A stretch of DNA of 64,000 nucleotides from Opitutaceae bacterium BACL24 MAG-120322-bin51 (GTDB lineage Bacteria; Verrucomicrobiota; Verrucomicrobiia; Opitutales; Coraliomargaritaceae), in contig CAJJBI010000002.1 in NCBI GenBank assembly GCA_905182465.1, forward strand, positions 62,001 through 126,000, written 5' to 3'. Positions 55,923 to 64,000 of the stretch are shown here, one piece after another. The notes under the pieces are model-generated. The model did not search any database, was not told where the DNA came from, and was given only the letters and a program-made list of their open reading frames with translations. The translations under genes were made by a program, and so were the position numbers. Each line of letters starts with the position of its first letter. Within the stretch, counting starts at the first letter, position 1.

Positions 55923-56639
55923 ATGCAACTTTCCTCCTACGGCATAACTAATCAAGGCAAAGTCCGCCACACGAACGAAGACGCGCTCTTCATCGACGAG
56001 GCGCATCAAGTCTATGCCGTTGCCGACGGACTGGGTGGTCTCCCAGGTGGAGCCCAAGCGAGTCAGCGTATCGTGCAACTATTGGAGCAAACAATGAAGC
56101 GCGTCGATTCCAGTCAGGAGCGTGTCGACCTTACTGAGCTCATTAACGGCATCAACGAGATCGTCGCTAAAGAAGGTCTCGAAGCCCATCCTTTCACAGG
56201 AACGGGCAGCACCCTAACCATCGGACAAATTGTCGGCAACCAGTTGCTCATCGGCCACATCGGCGACTCGGCCGCCTACCTATTACGCGGCGAAGATCTC
56301 GAAAAGCTGACCATCGATCACACCATGGCTCAGGAGCTGATTAACCGACAAGGTGAATCAGCGCGTGCCGTCATGCCACCAGAATACTCGCACACCCTCA
56401 CCCGTTGCGTTGGCCAAGGCAAAACTCTCCGCGTTGATAATGCGCGCATCACCATCGAGCCTGGCGACCGCTTACTACTTTGCACTGATGGGCTCGATAA
56501 AGTAATCTCAAGTGAGGCAATTAAAGAAGCGCTCGCTCGTAAACAAAGCCCCGAAGAAGCCTGCCACCAGCTCACGCAAATGGCCAACGACAACGAGGGT
56601 CCCGACAACATCACGGTCATCGTCATTCAAATATTGTAG
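55923..56639 (+). CDS. PP2C-family serine/threonine phosphatase
   Basis: Metal-dependent protein phosphatase of the PPM/Stp type. 238 residues. Motifs: GKVRHTNEDALFI (about 12-24), VYAVADGLGGLPGGAQAS (about 31-48), GTGSTLTIG, IGHIGDSAAYLLRGEDLEKLTIDHT (about 116-140), LLLCTDGLDKVIS (about 184-196) and EGPDNITVIVIQIL at the end. Complete, cytoplasmic. The following TPR gene starts 6 bases after its stop, so the two are co-expressed. No kinase gene lies nearby to name its counterpart. Confidence 0.94.
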   Translation: MQLSSYGITNQGKVRHTNEDALFIDEAHQVYAVADGLGGLPGGAQASQRIVQLLEQTMKRVDSSQERVDLTELINGINEIVAKEGLEAHPFTGTGSTLTIGQIVGNQLLIGHIGDSAAYLLRGEDLEKLTIDHTMAQELINRQGESARAVMPPEYSHTLTRCVGQGKTLRVDNARITIEPGDRLLLCTDGLDKVISSEAIKEALARKQSPEEACHQLTQMANDNEGPDNITVIVIQIL

Positions 56640-56645
56640 GAGCTA

Positions 56646-56951
56646 ATGAAAAAGTCCGAAATCTTTTTGCCAAAAGTCGCAGCCAAGCCAGACAACATGC
56701 TCTTCCGCTTCAGCCTCGGCCAAGCCCTCTATGACGAGGGCGAGACCACGGCCGCGATTCCACATCTAAAAAAATGCGCTGACTCCCGCGAAGACTGGAT
56801 GCTGCCACGCATTTTGCTTGGCAAAGCAATGCTCGCTGATGGCCAAGACAGCGCCTCGAAACCAATCCTAGAGGCCGCACTACGACTAGCCGTCGAGCAG
56901 CACCATGATGACCCCGCAAAGGAGTTACGTAGCGTTCTGGCCGATTTCTAG
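56646..56951 (+). CDS. Small TPR protein
   Basis: 101-residue protein made of about two tetratricopeptide-like helix pairs: FRFSLGQALYDEGETTAAIPHLKKCADSRED (about 21-51) and LPRILLGKAMLADGQDSASKPILEAALRLA (about 53-82). No signal peptide. It starts 6 bases after the PP2C stop and so is likely translated with it. TPRs usually mediate protein binding, so it may be an adaptor for the phosphatase; that is inferred from position alone. Confidence 0.8.
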   Translation: MKKSEIFLPKVAAKPDNMLFRFSLGQALYDEGETTAAIPHLKKCADSREDWMLPRILLGKAMLADGQDSASKPILEAALRLAVEQHHDDPAKELRSVLADF

Positions 56952-57165
56952 TCGGTTATATGCCACAAAGTGAGTGAATTTGCGCATATCCAATAATACA
57001 TTTGAGAAACCTACGGCTATATTAAAACACCTGTTTTCTTGCCTTGCAGTCTGAGGAATTCGCCCTAATCTCCGCCTCTTTTTTGGACTTTCAAGGCTCA
57101 TACTATGCCTGCCGACTCCTTTTAAACAAAGCATAAACAGACTCTAAAATATACACGATACGATC

Positions 57166-59286
57166 ATGACCGACCTATCAAAATACAGAAATATTGGTAT
57201 CTTCGCCCACGTTGACGCTGGTAAAACGACTACAACCGAGCGCATCTTGAAGCTCACTGGTAAAATCCACAAGTTGGGTGAAGTGCACGATGGCGCTGCG
57301 ACTACTGACTTCATGGAGCAAGAGCAAGAGCGAGGCATCACGATTCAATCAGCGGCCACGACTTGTTTTTGGCCTGGCTCCGAGCAGCAAGAAGCAAATG
57401 CGCCTTACCGCTTTAACATAATCGACACACCTGGTCACGTAGACTTCACCGTTGAAGTTTACCGTTCGCTCAAAGTGCTCGACGGTGGCGTCGGTGTTTT
57501 CTGTGGTTCGGGAGGTGTCGAGCCTCAGTCCGAAACCAACTGGCGTTACGCCAATGACTCCGGAGTCGCTCGTTTGATCTATGTCAACAAGCTAGACCGT
57601 ATCGGTGCCGACTTCTACAAAGTCGTCAAGCAAGTCAAAGATATTTTGGGTGCGAACCCACTCGTAATGGTGCTTCCAATTGGCACCGAAAGTGAGCTCA
57701 AGGGTGTCGTTGACCTTCTCACCCGCACCGCGTGGGTATGGGATGAAACCGGCGATCCACTTGCCTACGAGAAAAAGGAAGTCCCTGCTGACTTGGTCGA
57801 CAAGGTCGAAGAATACCGCGCCATGCTGATCGAAACAGCCGTCGAACAAGATGACGATGCGATGGAAGCCTACCTCGAGGGTAACGAGCCTGACCTCGAC
57901 ACACTCAAAAAGTGCATTCGTAAGGGCACTATCAACCTCGACTTCTTCCCCACTTATTGTGGCTCTTCTTTCAAGAATAAGGGCGTGCAAAACATACTCG
58001 ACGGCGTCGTCGATTACCTTCCTTGCCCAACGGAAGTGAAGCCACAACCTGAAGTGAATGCTGAAGGTGAGGAGACTGGCGAATTCGCAGTAGTCGAGGT
58101 AGAAAAGCCACTCCGTGCGCTTGCTTTCAAGATCATGGATGACAAATACGGCGCGCTAACTTTCACACGTATCTACTCAGGTAAGATATCTAAGGGCACC
58201 AACGTCCTCAACACCTTTACGGGTAAGACTGAGCGTATCGGTCGTATTATCGAGATGCATGCTGACGAGCGTAACGAAGTCGGTTCTGCGCAAGCAGGAG
58301 ACATCGTCGCCCTGCTTGGCATGAAGTCCGTGCAAACAGGACACACCCTTTGTGACCCTGCGCACCCTGCCACGCTTGAACCCATGGTATTCCCAGAACC
58401 CGTTATCTCTATCGCGATTAAGCCGAAGGATCAAGGTAACGCGGAAAAGATGGGTGTCGCAATCGGCAAGATGGTGGCAGAAGATCCGACATTCATCGTT
58501 GAAACAGACGAAGACTCCGGCGAGACCATCCTCAAGGGAATGGGTGAGCTTCACCTCGATATTAAAGTCGACATCCTAAAGCGCACCTACGGTGTCGAAG
58601 CATTGATTGGTAAACCACAAGTAGCCTACCGCGAGAGTATTACCAAGACACTCGAAGACAGCTACACCCACAAAAAACAATCCGGTGGTTCGGGTCAGTT
58701 TGCGAAGATCCAATATACACTAGAACCACTCGAGCCAGGCGAAGGCTTCCAATTCGAATCCAAGGTTGTCGGTGGTAACGTTCCTCGTGAATTTTGGCCA
58801 GCAGTCGAGAAAGGCTTCAAGCTATCTAAGGAAAAAGGTGTCCTCGCGGGCTACCCTTGCTTGGACTTCAAGGTCACACTCACTGATGGTGCCTTCCACG
58901 CAGTGGATTCCTCAGCGGTCGCTTTCGAGACTGCAGCCAAGGCAGCCTATCGTCAGTCACTCCCCCAAGCGGGTGCTCAGATCCTTGAGCCGGTCATGAA
59001 ACTCGATGTCTTTTGTACCGACGACAAGATGGGCGACGTGATCGGGGACTTAAATCGCCGACGTGGTATGATCAAGACCCAAGAGCCGACCAACAACGGC
59101 GGTGTCCGTATTAAAGCAGACGCACCACTCTCCGAAATGTTCGGTTACATTGGTGCACTCCGCACCATGACATCTGGTCGCGGTCAATTCTCTATGGAAT
59201 TCTCTCACTACGCAGCTTGTCCAAATAACGTATCCGAAATCGTTATCAAGGAAGCTAAGGAGCGCGAAGAAGAGAAGAAGAAGTAA
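57166..59286 (+). CDS. fusA: Translation elongation factor G, second type (EF-G2-like)
   Basis: GTPase that drives translocation or ribosome recycling. 706 residues. G1 [15 protein letters not shown] (about 14-28), switch [16 protein letters not shown] (about 50-65), G3 [18 protein letters not shown]4 [11 protein letters not shown] (about 143), then domains II-V complete. The wording [29 protein letters not shown] and [19 protein letters not shown] is, from memory, close to the second EF-G of marine gammaproteobacteria (Vibrio, Shewanella) rather than the str-operon copy. It stands alone without rpsL, rpsG or tuf, supporting a paralog. A lysine/glutamate tail ends it. A strong terminator follows. 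Confidence 0.92.
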   Translation: MTDLSKYRNIGIFAHVDAGKTTTTERILKLTGKIHKLGEVHDGAATTDFMEQEQERGITIQSAATTCFWPGSEQQEANAPYRFNIIDTPGHVDFTVEVYRSLKVLDGGVGVFCGSGGVEPQSETNWRYANDSGVARLIYVNKLDRIGADFYKVVKQVKDILGANPLVMVLPIGTESELKGVVDLLTRTAWVWDETGDPLAYEKKEVPADLVDKVEEYRAMLIETAVEQDDDAMEAYLEGNEPDLDTLKKCIRKGTINLDFFPTYCGSSFKNKGVQNILDGVVDYLPCPTEVKPQPEVNAEGEETGEFAVVEVEKPLRALAFKIMDDKYGALTFTRIYSGKISKGTNVLNTFTGKTERIGRIIEMHADERNEVGSAQAGDIVALLGMKSVQTGHTLCDPAHPATLEPMVFPEPVISIAIKPKDQGNAEKMGVAIGKMVAEDPTFIVETDEDSGETILKGMGELHLDIKVDILKRTYGVEALIGKPQVAYRESITKTLEDSYTHKKQSGGSGQFAKIQYTLEPLEPGEGFQFESKVVGGNVPREFWPAVEKGFKLSKEKGVLAGYPCLDFKVTLTDGAFHAVDSSAVAFETAAKAAYRQSLPQAGAQILEPVMKLDVFCTDDKMGDVIGDLNRRRGMIKTQEPTNNGGVRIKADAPLSEMFGYIGALRTMTSGRGQFSMEFSHYAACPNNVSEIVIKEAKEREEEKKK

Positions 59287-59320
59287 TTCTTTTCAGACTC
59301 CAGAAAACGGATATCAGCAA

Positions 59321-59351
59321 AGTCCCCGTCCCGAAAGGGCGGGGACTTTTT
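59321..59351 (+). terminator. Rho-independent terminator after fusA
   Basis: AGTCCCCG (59321-59328) pairs with CGGGGACT (59340-59347). An inner CCC/GGG stem is capped by a GAAA tetraloop (59333-59336), and TTTTT follows. It begins 35 bases after the fusA stop. Confidence 0.93.
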
Positions 59352-59575
59352 GTGCCTTAAAATGAATTTTAACAGTCGGATTAGAAGACTGCATCCTCCT
59401 AAATGAAGTGCTCCAAGCCAAATGCGAGATTGCACTTATTCCAAAGACAGCTTGGCTCTAGAGGCATGTCCGGCTACGAACAAGCCCCCTTACCTCTCGC
59501 CTTCGCGAAAACGCATCGTCACCGCTAGGGATTAAAATTACGAATATGAGTAAGATTAGAGCTCAAGAAAAAACT

Positions 59576-60337
59576 ATGACTGATACCCAAAAACCCTTTA
59601 CGCGACCTGATGGACGCGCCATCGATCAACTCCGCCCGATCACTTTCGAGACGGGAATCGCGCCCCACGCGCTTGGTTCCGTGCTTGTGAGCTTTGAAAA
59701 AACGCGCGTGATCTGCGCTGCCTCCATAGACGAGCGCGTGCCCGGCTGGATGCGCGCACAAAAAGTCGAAGGTGGTTGGATGACAGCGGAGTATTCCATG
59801 CTCCCCTACAGTACACACGACCGTAAGCAGCGCGACATAAGCCGGGGCAAAGCCGACGGTCGCACAATTGAAATCCAGCGCCTAATCGGTCGCTCACTTC
59901 GTGCCGTTTTTGATCTCAAGAAGCTCACTGGTAAAACCATTTGGATCGACTGCGATGTCCTCCAGGCCGACGGCGGCACGCGCACCGCTTCAATTACTGG
60001 CGCTTACGTAGCCGCGCAGATCGCTATCCAGAAATTGATCGCAGACGGTAAACTCGCTGAGAATCCTTTCACTGATTCGGTGGCTGCAGTTTCAGCCGGC
60101 GTGTTTGAAGGCACTCCCGTGCTCGACCTCAACTACATTGAGGACAAGGACGCGACCGTCGACGCCAACCTCGTAATGACTGGGTCTGGTAAGTTTGTAG
60201 AGGTCCAAAGCTCAGGCGAAGAGGCTACCTTCAGTCATGGAGACCTCGATACTTTACTGGGGCTTGGGGCTAAAGGGATCGCTGAAATCAATCTATTACA
60301 AGAAGATGCCATTACCGAAGGCCTGAGATCTGATTAG
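59576..60337 (+). CDS. rph: Ribonuclease PH
   Basis: Phosphorolytic 3'-5' exoribonuclease that trims tRNA 3' ends. The ATG at 59576 gives 253 residues starting MTDTQKPFTRPDGRAIDQLRP; the ATG at 59546 would add 10 residues with no clear benefit, and neither has a strong ribosome-binding site. Conserved: RPDGRAIDQLRPI, GSVLVSFEKTRVICAASID, WMTAEYSMLPYSTHDRKQRD (about 68-87), IQRLIGRSLRAVFD, IWIDCDVLQADGGTRTASITGAYVA (about 124-148) and VMTGSGKFVEVQSSGEEATF. Complete and intact. Confidence 0.95.
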   Translation: MTDTQKPFTRPDGRAIDQLRPITFETGIAPHALGSVLVSFEKTRVICAASIDERVPGWMRAQKVEGGWMTAEYSMLPYSTHDRKQRDISRGKADGRTIEIQRLIGRSLRAVFDLKKLTGKTIWIDCDVLQADGGTRTASITGAYVAAQIAIQKLIADGKLAENPFTDSVAAVSAGVFEGTPVLDLNYIEDKDATVDANLVMTGSGKFVEVQSSGEEATFSHGDLDTLLGLGAKGIAEINLLQEDAITEGLRSD

Positions 60338-60378
60338 TGTGGCTCTGGGACTGCGCAAATAGGAACATCTGTTAGTCA

Positions 60379-60404
60379 CAGGAAGAATCGAAAGCTTCGT
60401 CCTG
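60379..60404. terminator. Possible bidirectional hairpin between rph and the AsmA-like gene
   Basis: CAGGA (60379-60383) pairs with TCCTG (60100 shifted: 60400-60404), with an inner GAA/TTC pairing and one A/G mismatch. It lies in the short gap between two converging genes and lacks a strong T-run. Confidence 0.3.
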
Positions 60405-60411
60405 CCTGTAT

Positions 60412-63332
60412 TTACCCAAATATCGAATTGAGTAGCTCTAGCCCCATTTCGATATCGTCGCGAAGTGCTTCCTCTTTCGATTTTTCTTTTTTCTCGGAAG
60501 GGGCTGGTTCGCTAGCTTTGTTTTGTCTAGGTAAGAATTGCCCGTCTTTGAGGGGCGGCTTTGATGTCCCCGCTGCTTCGGCTTTTCCAGGCTTATCGAG
60601 AGCGCGGCGAGCGGCGTTGTTGAGTAGTTCTTTAAGGGCACTGGTATCCGGATCACCTAGGCTACCTCCGATATTAATATCTTGGTTCCAATTACGGAAG
60701 CCATCTTCGCTAGTCTTGGTTCCAAGCAATTGGAGTGTCTCTAAGTAATCGATCAAACGACCTTTGGCACCGAATCTAAGTGTGAGGTCTAGCGGCTGCT
60801 CAAGTAACTCGCCGAGATTACCCGCGGCAATGACGCCTTGACCGCTGATGTTTAGATTATCACCCATCAAGTTTAACTCCGGGATGCGCACTTGCTTGTC
60901 CTTTCCACGGACGAGTTCGAGGGTAAAACTCTCAAATTTTATGTCTTTGAAATAGGGAACAGCTTGAGCCATCGCTGTGATACCTGGGCGATTGAGGCTT
61001 TGGCCTAATATGCCCGCACCGATCAGACCAAGCTGACTGCGGCTGTCTAATTCGAAGGCAGTGAGCACGCCATTGCGGCCTGTGATGGTTAAATCACCTT
61101 CAGAATCTTCGCCGGCTTCCTCTAGTGTATCACCACTCCCTGCGAATTTGAACTGGCCATCGAAGAGACCTTGGACGGGGAACTTACTATAATTACTTTT
61201 TGAAAAGAGCGAGGGATCGACATTTTTAAAAACGAATGAAGATGCGACTCGATAGGCTGGGTTCTGGATGGGGTCGTAGGCAACATTGGCATCCCCGACA
61301 AGGCCACCACCTTTAAGTTTAGCGGTGATGTCTTTGACTGAGAGGAGTGCTTCGGAGACCTTTACTTGGGCCTTTAGCTCAGTAATGACTTGCCCAGATT
61401 GAAACGCTAGCTCTTCGACCTCGATCGAGACTTCGCCATCGAGATCTGCCCACGGTGGGCGAGGTGTCTTTGGTTCTGCTGCGCTAGGGAGCGAGTGCGC
61501 TAGAGGTCGGTGCGCTCGCAACGGAATCGTTTGCTATGAGAGCAGCTATGAGCAGGTCGATATCACCCTGCGAGACTCGCGACGAACTTAGGCTAATTTT
61601 AAATGGTAAAGGCTTTGTGTTCGGTGTGAACTTGACCGGCCAGTTGTAAACTGGTGCTCGGGCGGCTCTCAGAGCCAGCCTGCAAATTAGAACCGAATGC
61701 ATAGGCGCCCCCGCTGGTTTTTTTGAGCTGGGCAGCCAGACGATAATCTTGGCGAGAGCCAGGAAGACCACGAGAACGCAAACCCGTGATCACTGTTTGA
61801 AGTTGCACGGGGTATTCGGCTGTGCCGTTAAAGTCGAGTTCGACTTTGGCCTGGCCTGCGATTACGCTGCCCATCCCATCGAAAGCAGGCTGCTGGAAGA
61901 ATCCAGAGAGTCCAACTTGGAATCTGGCCTTGGTCACCAAACCTGCAAGTGTCGAGGCGTCCGTGCTCACACTTTTTGAGCCACTCACGGTGCCACTAAT
62001 GAAGTCGCCATAACGATCCAGTAATTGAAAAGCACCCAGATCGAAGCGGATTTTTTGAGCTGCCTCGACACGTATCCTTGGGTTCATACGGAGCGTGACA
62101 TTATCAAGGAGCGGCTGCTGGTTTTGTGAAAGTGCGAAGGCACCAAATTCGATCGGTGCACGTGTTTTTACTTCGAGTGCCCCACTCTCCTCTCCTGACA
62201 AAATGATCTGTGTGGATAAGGCTGGACCTGAGAGTTGCATTCCATCGCCAAGCCATGGATTAATCCATTCGAGTGGAAGGTTGATTAAGTTGACCTGCAC
62301 TAGCTCTCCAACGAACTTTTGCTCTACGCCAAGATTGAGGGCTTGATTAAGTTTAACAGAGACGACTGGTGTGCCATTCGATGCCACAACTACATCGGCT
62401 GTTTCGAGTGTAAGAGCAACGCCTTGGGCAAAGCCATTCAGCTCACCTTGAAGCGAGAGGCCTTGAAGTTCGACTAGGTCGGGCGCGAAGACTTCGGGGT
62501 GCAGTAAATCGACATTAAAGCTGAGAGCAATCTCAGCAGTCTCTTCAAAGCCGTTGATTGAAAGATCGAGCGTTTGAGTGATAGAAAGTAAGCTGCTACC
62601 ATCGGCATCACTGCCTGAGGTAAAAGATTCGGCTCGGACTGAATCGAAGCCGCCGGACTGCTTTTGCGTAAAACCCAAGTGGATATTCGATCCAAAGTCT
62701 TGAAGGCCGCCTTGCAGAGCTTGCTTCGACTCAAGTTTGAACTTGGCTTCGAGCCTTGTTTCCAAGCCAGGCGCGATGCGGCCGGCAATGACCGCCAATA
62801 CAAAGCGGTTACCAGAGGAATCAATGAGCAAGCCGTTAAGATCGATCGAATCAATGTCGAAGAGCAACCCGATCTCGCTCAGTGCGTAAAGTGCATCGGT
62901 GGGCGAGCTAGTGGCTTGGGCAGCAGGTGATGCGGTTTCGTTAGGGGCATCATTTACACTAAAGCCATCATTGGCTGGAAGATTGTCGCTAGCCGCTGTG
63001 GGCTTATTAATTTCGGGTAAGTTGACGACTAAGCCGTCCACCTTAAGCCCGCGTAGTTCGATCATGTCGCTTAAAATTAAAGCGAGTGGCGAGAAATCAG
63101 ATCGTAGGCTTTCCAGATTAGCGGTAGTGCCATCGGCTAGTTGCAGCTTTAAATCAGTCAGCTCAATGCTGTTAGAGGTGATCCGCACAAATTTGATCGA
63201 ACTACCTGCGGGTAGCTTGCTCTCGACTAGTTTTTTCTGAAAAGCAGGGCGTGTGATGCTGAAGTAGCCAATGCCAGCGGCAAGGATAAGAAATATAAAG
63301 AGAACGAGAAAGAATCGGAGAAGGCTTTTCAT
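60412..63332 (-). pseudogene. AsmA-like giant envelope protein, two frameshifts
   Basis: AsmA-superfamily protein thought to act between inner and outer membrane. It begins MKSLLRFFLVLFIFLILAAGIGYF, a membrane anchor, followed by long beta-strand repeats (ITSNSIELTDLKLQLADGTTANLESL; IELRGLKVDGLVV) to 61599. A short middle piece in the second frame (PFKISLSSSRVSQGDIDLLIAALI) and the final part in the third frame (PSAAEPKTPRPPWADLDGEVSIEVEEL... and the AsmA-type ending with FTLELVRGKDKQVRIPELNLMGDNLNISGQG) complete it. Indels are one extra base near 61605 and one extra C at 61487-61489. Corrected length is about 970 residues. No strain-specific function can be given. Confidence 0.85.
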
Positions 63333-63419
63333 TATTTACAAAAACAGCTTATGAGTCATCAGCCCTGAAACAAGGTTCCTTGATGGAGTATTGGCGAAAA
63401 GGTGACAAAACTGCCGCAT

Positions 63420-63983
63420 CTATTTTGCCAACTGGTAAAAGAAGAGACCATTCAACGCGAGGGCGTGCCCGATCTTACAGTCGCGCGCCCAGTCCATAAC
63501 GGTCGCTTCAGGTAGGGCGCGGACTTCAATCTCTTCATGCTCGTCCCAATCAGTGCCGGATGGATGAAGCTCGGCATCTTCTGCGAGTATGATGTGGCAA
63601 AAGTTATTTAATATGGCAGGATTAGGGCGTGCGTGGCCAATAAGACGACCGTTCTTGGCGGCGTAACCGGTCTCCTCTTGGAGTTCGCGCAGGCCGGCGG
63701 CAACAGGGTCTTCGCCTTCGTCGACGATGCCTCCTGGAAATTCCCACGATAACTCGTCGGAGCCCCAACGGAACTGCCTCACCATGATCAACTCCCCTGC
63801 GGGCGTTCGGGCGACTACGATGACCCAATCGCGCGAGTCTATATAGTAAAAATCGCCCTCTTTACCTGTTTTAGGATGGCGGTAACGACGTTCGCGAAGA
63901 TCCCACACCCGACAGGCATTGAGTAATCTGTCGCCGACGATTTCCCAGCGTGGGGGGCCTTGATCTTGAGGACTGGCGGCCAT
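63420..63983 (-). CDS. NUDIX hydrolase, ADP-ribose pyrophosphatase-like
   Basis: Hydrolyses nucleoside diphosphate-linked compounds. 187 residues. The complete Nudix box ([25 protein letters not shown], about 83-107) matches G-x5-E-x7-REUxEExGU. The preceding [22 protein letters not shown] is typical of ADP-ribose pyrophosphatases (ADPRase/NudF-like), which also show the conserved [18 protein letters not shown]-type continuation. The true substrate is unproven. It is upstream of the AsmA-like gene on the same strand, with 87 bases between. Confidence 0.9.
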   Translation of the reverse strand: MAASPQDQGPPRWEIVGDRLLNACRVWDLRERRYRHPKTGKEGDFYYIDSRDWVIVVARTPAGELIMVRQFRWGSDELSWEFPGGIVDEGEDPVAAGLRELQEETGYAAKNGRLIGHARPNPAILNNFCHIILAEDAELHPSGTDWDEHEEIEVRALPEATVMDWARDCKIGHALALNGLFFYQLAK

Positions 63984-64000
63984 TAGTTGGCAGGAGTATT

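Noticed and set aside
59357-59372. Palindrome TTAAAATGAATTTTAA as an operator upstream of rph
   Set aside because: It lies immediately after the fusA terminator and about 200 bases from rph; AT-rich palindromes of this size occur by chance and no second copy was seen.

Overview
The window looks like a chromosomal segment of a Gram-negative member of the Verrucomicrobiota, most likely Opitutales/Puniceicoccales (Coraliomargarita-like, marine). This is inferred from gene content and protein style, not from a marker search. Supporting points are lipid A and KDO genes (lpxA, waaA), a TIGR03790-family protein, a long Bacteroidetes-style PurF, an IF-3 with an acidic tail, an SHD1-like membrane protein, a 'AERDA.PTQASYD' repeat protein with a conserved C-terminal domain, a pseudopilin of the type abundant in PVC bacteria, and a marine-type GH16 hydrolase. 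Gene density is high, no intergenic gap exceeds about 260 bases, and most genes are housekeeping.

Layout. 1-2780: RNase HIII (cut by the window edge), a mannose-1-phosphate guanylyltransferase, RuvX, tRNA-Gly(TCC) and tRNA-Ser(GGA). 2781-5881: a conspicuously AT-rich accessory stretch directly downstream of tRNA-Ser, holding a secreted repeat protein with a fresh 245-bp internal duplication and a secreted GH16 hydrolase. 5947-11051: YdjM-type membrane hydrolase, waaA, TIGR03790 protein and cell-wall amidase. 11298-18537 (all minus strand): infC, an IscA/ErpA-type protein, pdxA, lpxA, a conserved unknown, a calcineurin-like phosphoesterase (possible LpxG), sufS and trpS. 18676-31399: PhoD-like phosphatase, mpl, fabD, cysE, an antiporter-RCK-EIIA fusion, purF, a CDF metal transporter, a beta-CASP ribonuclease-like protein, a NYN-domain protein and an SHD1-like membrane protein. 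31615-45242: a minus-strand complex I operon in the order nuoB-C-D-E-F-G-H-I-J-K-L-M-N, without nuoA. 45461-63983: a pseudopilin, a CBS/DRTGG-containing manganese-dependent pyrophosphatase, an inositol monophosphatase-family enzyme, a TPR protein plus ABC exporter pair, acylphosphatase, a plus-strand run FAD protein-DinG helicase-PP2C phosphatase-small TPR protein, a second-type EF-G, RNase PH, an AsmA-like giant protein and a NUDIX hydrolase.

The genes serve mainly envelope biogenesis (lipid A acylation, KDO transfer, peptidoglycan recycling and cleavage, fatty acid initiation), respiration (complex I), Fe-S and cofactor supply (SufS, IscA/ErpA, PdxA, feeding the many Fe-S proteins such as NuoB/E/F/G/I and DinG), and translation or RNA turnover.

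A strong cross-cutting feature is frame integrity. At least ten genes are interrupted by single-base indels (thirteen in total), and in every case the downstream frame continues the same protein family without a gap. Within waaA, the phosphoesterase, pseudopilin, pyrophosphatase and AsmA gene the indels fall in short homopolymers. This pattern points to uncorrected sequencing errors in a draft or long-read assembly more than to real gene decay, and readers should treat the broken genes accordingly. I saw no CRISPR array, insertion sequence, prophage, rRNA or replication origin.
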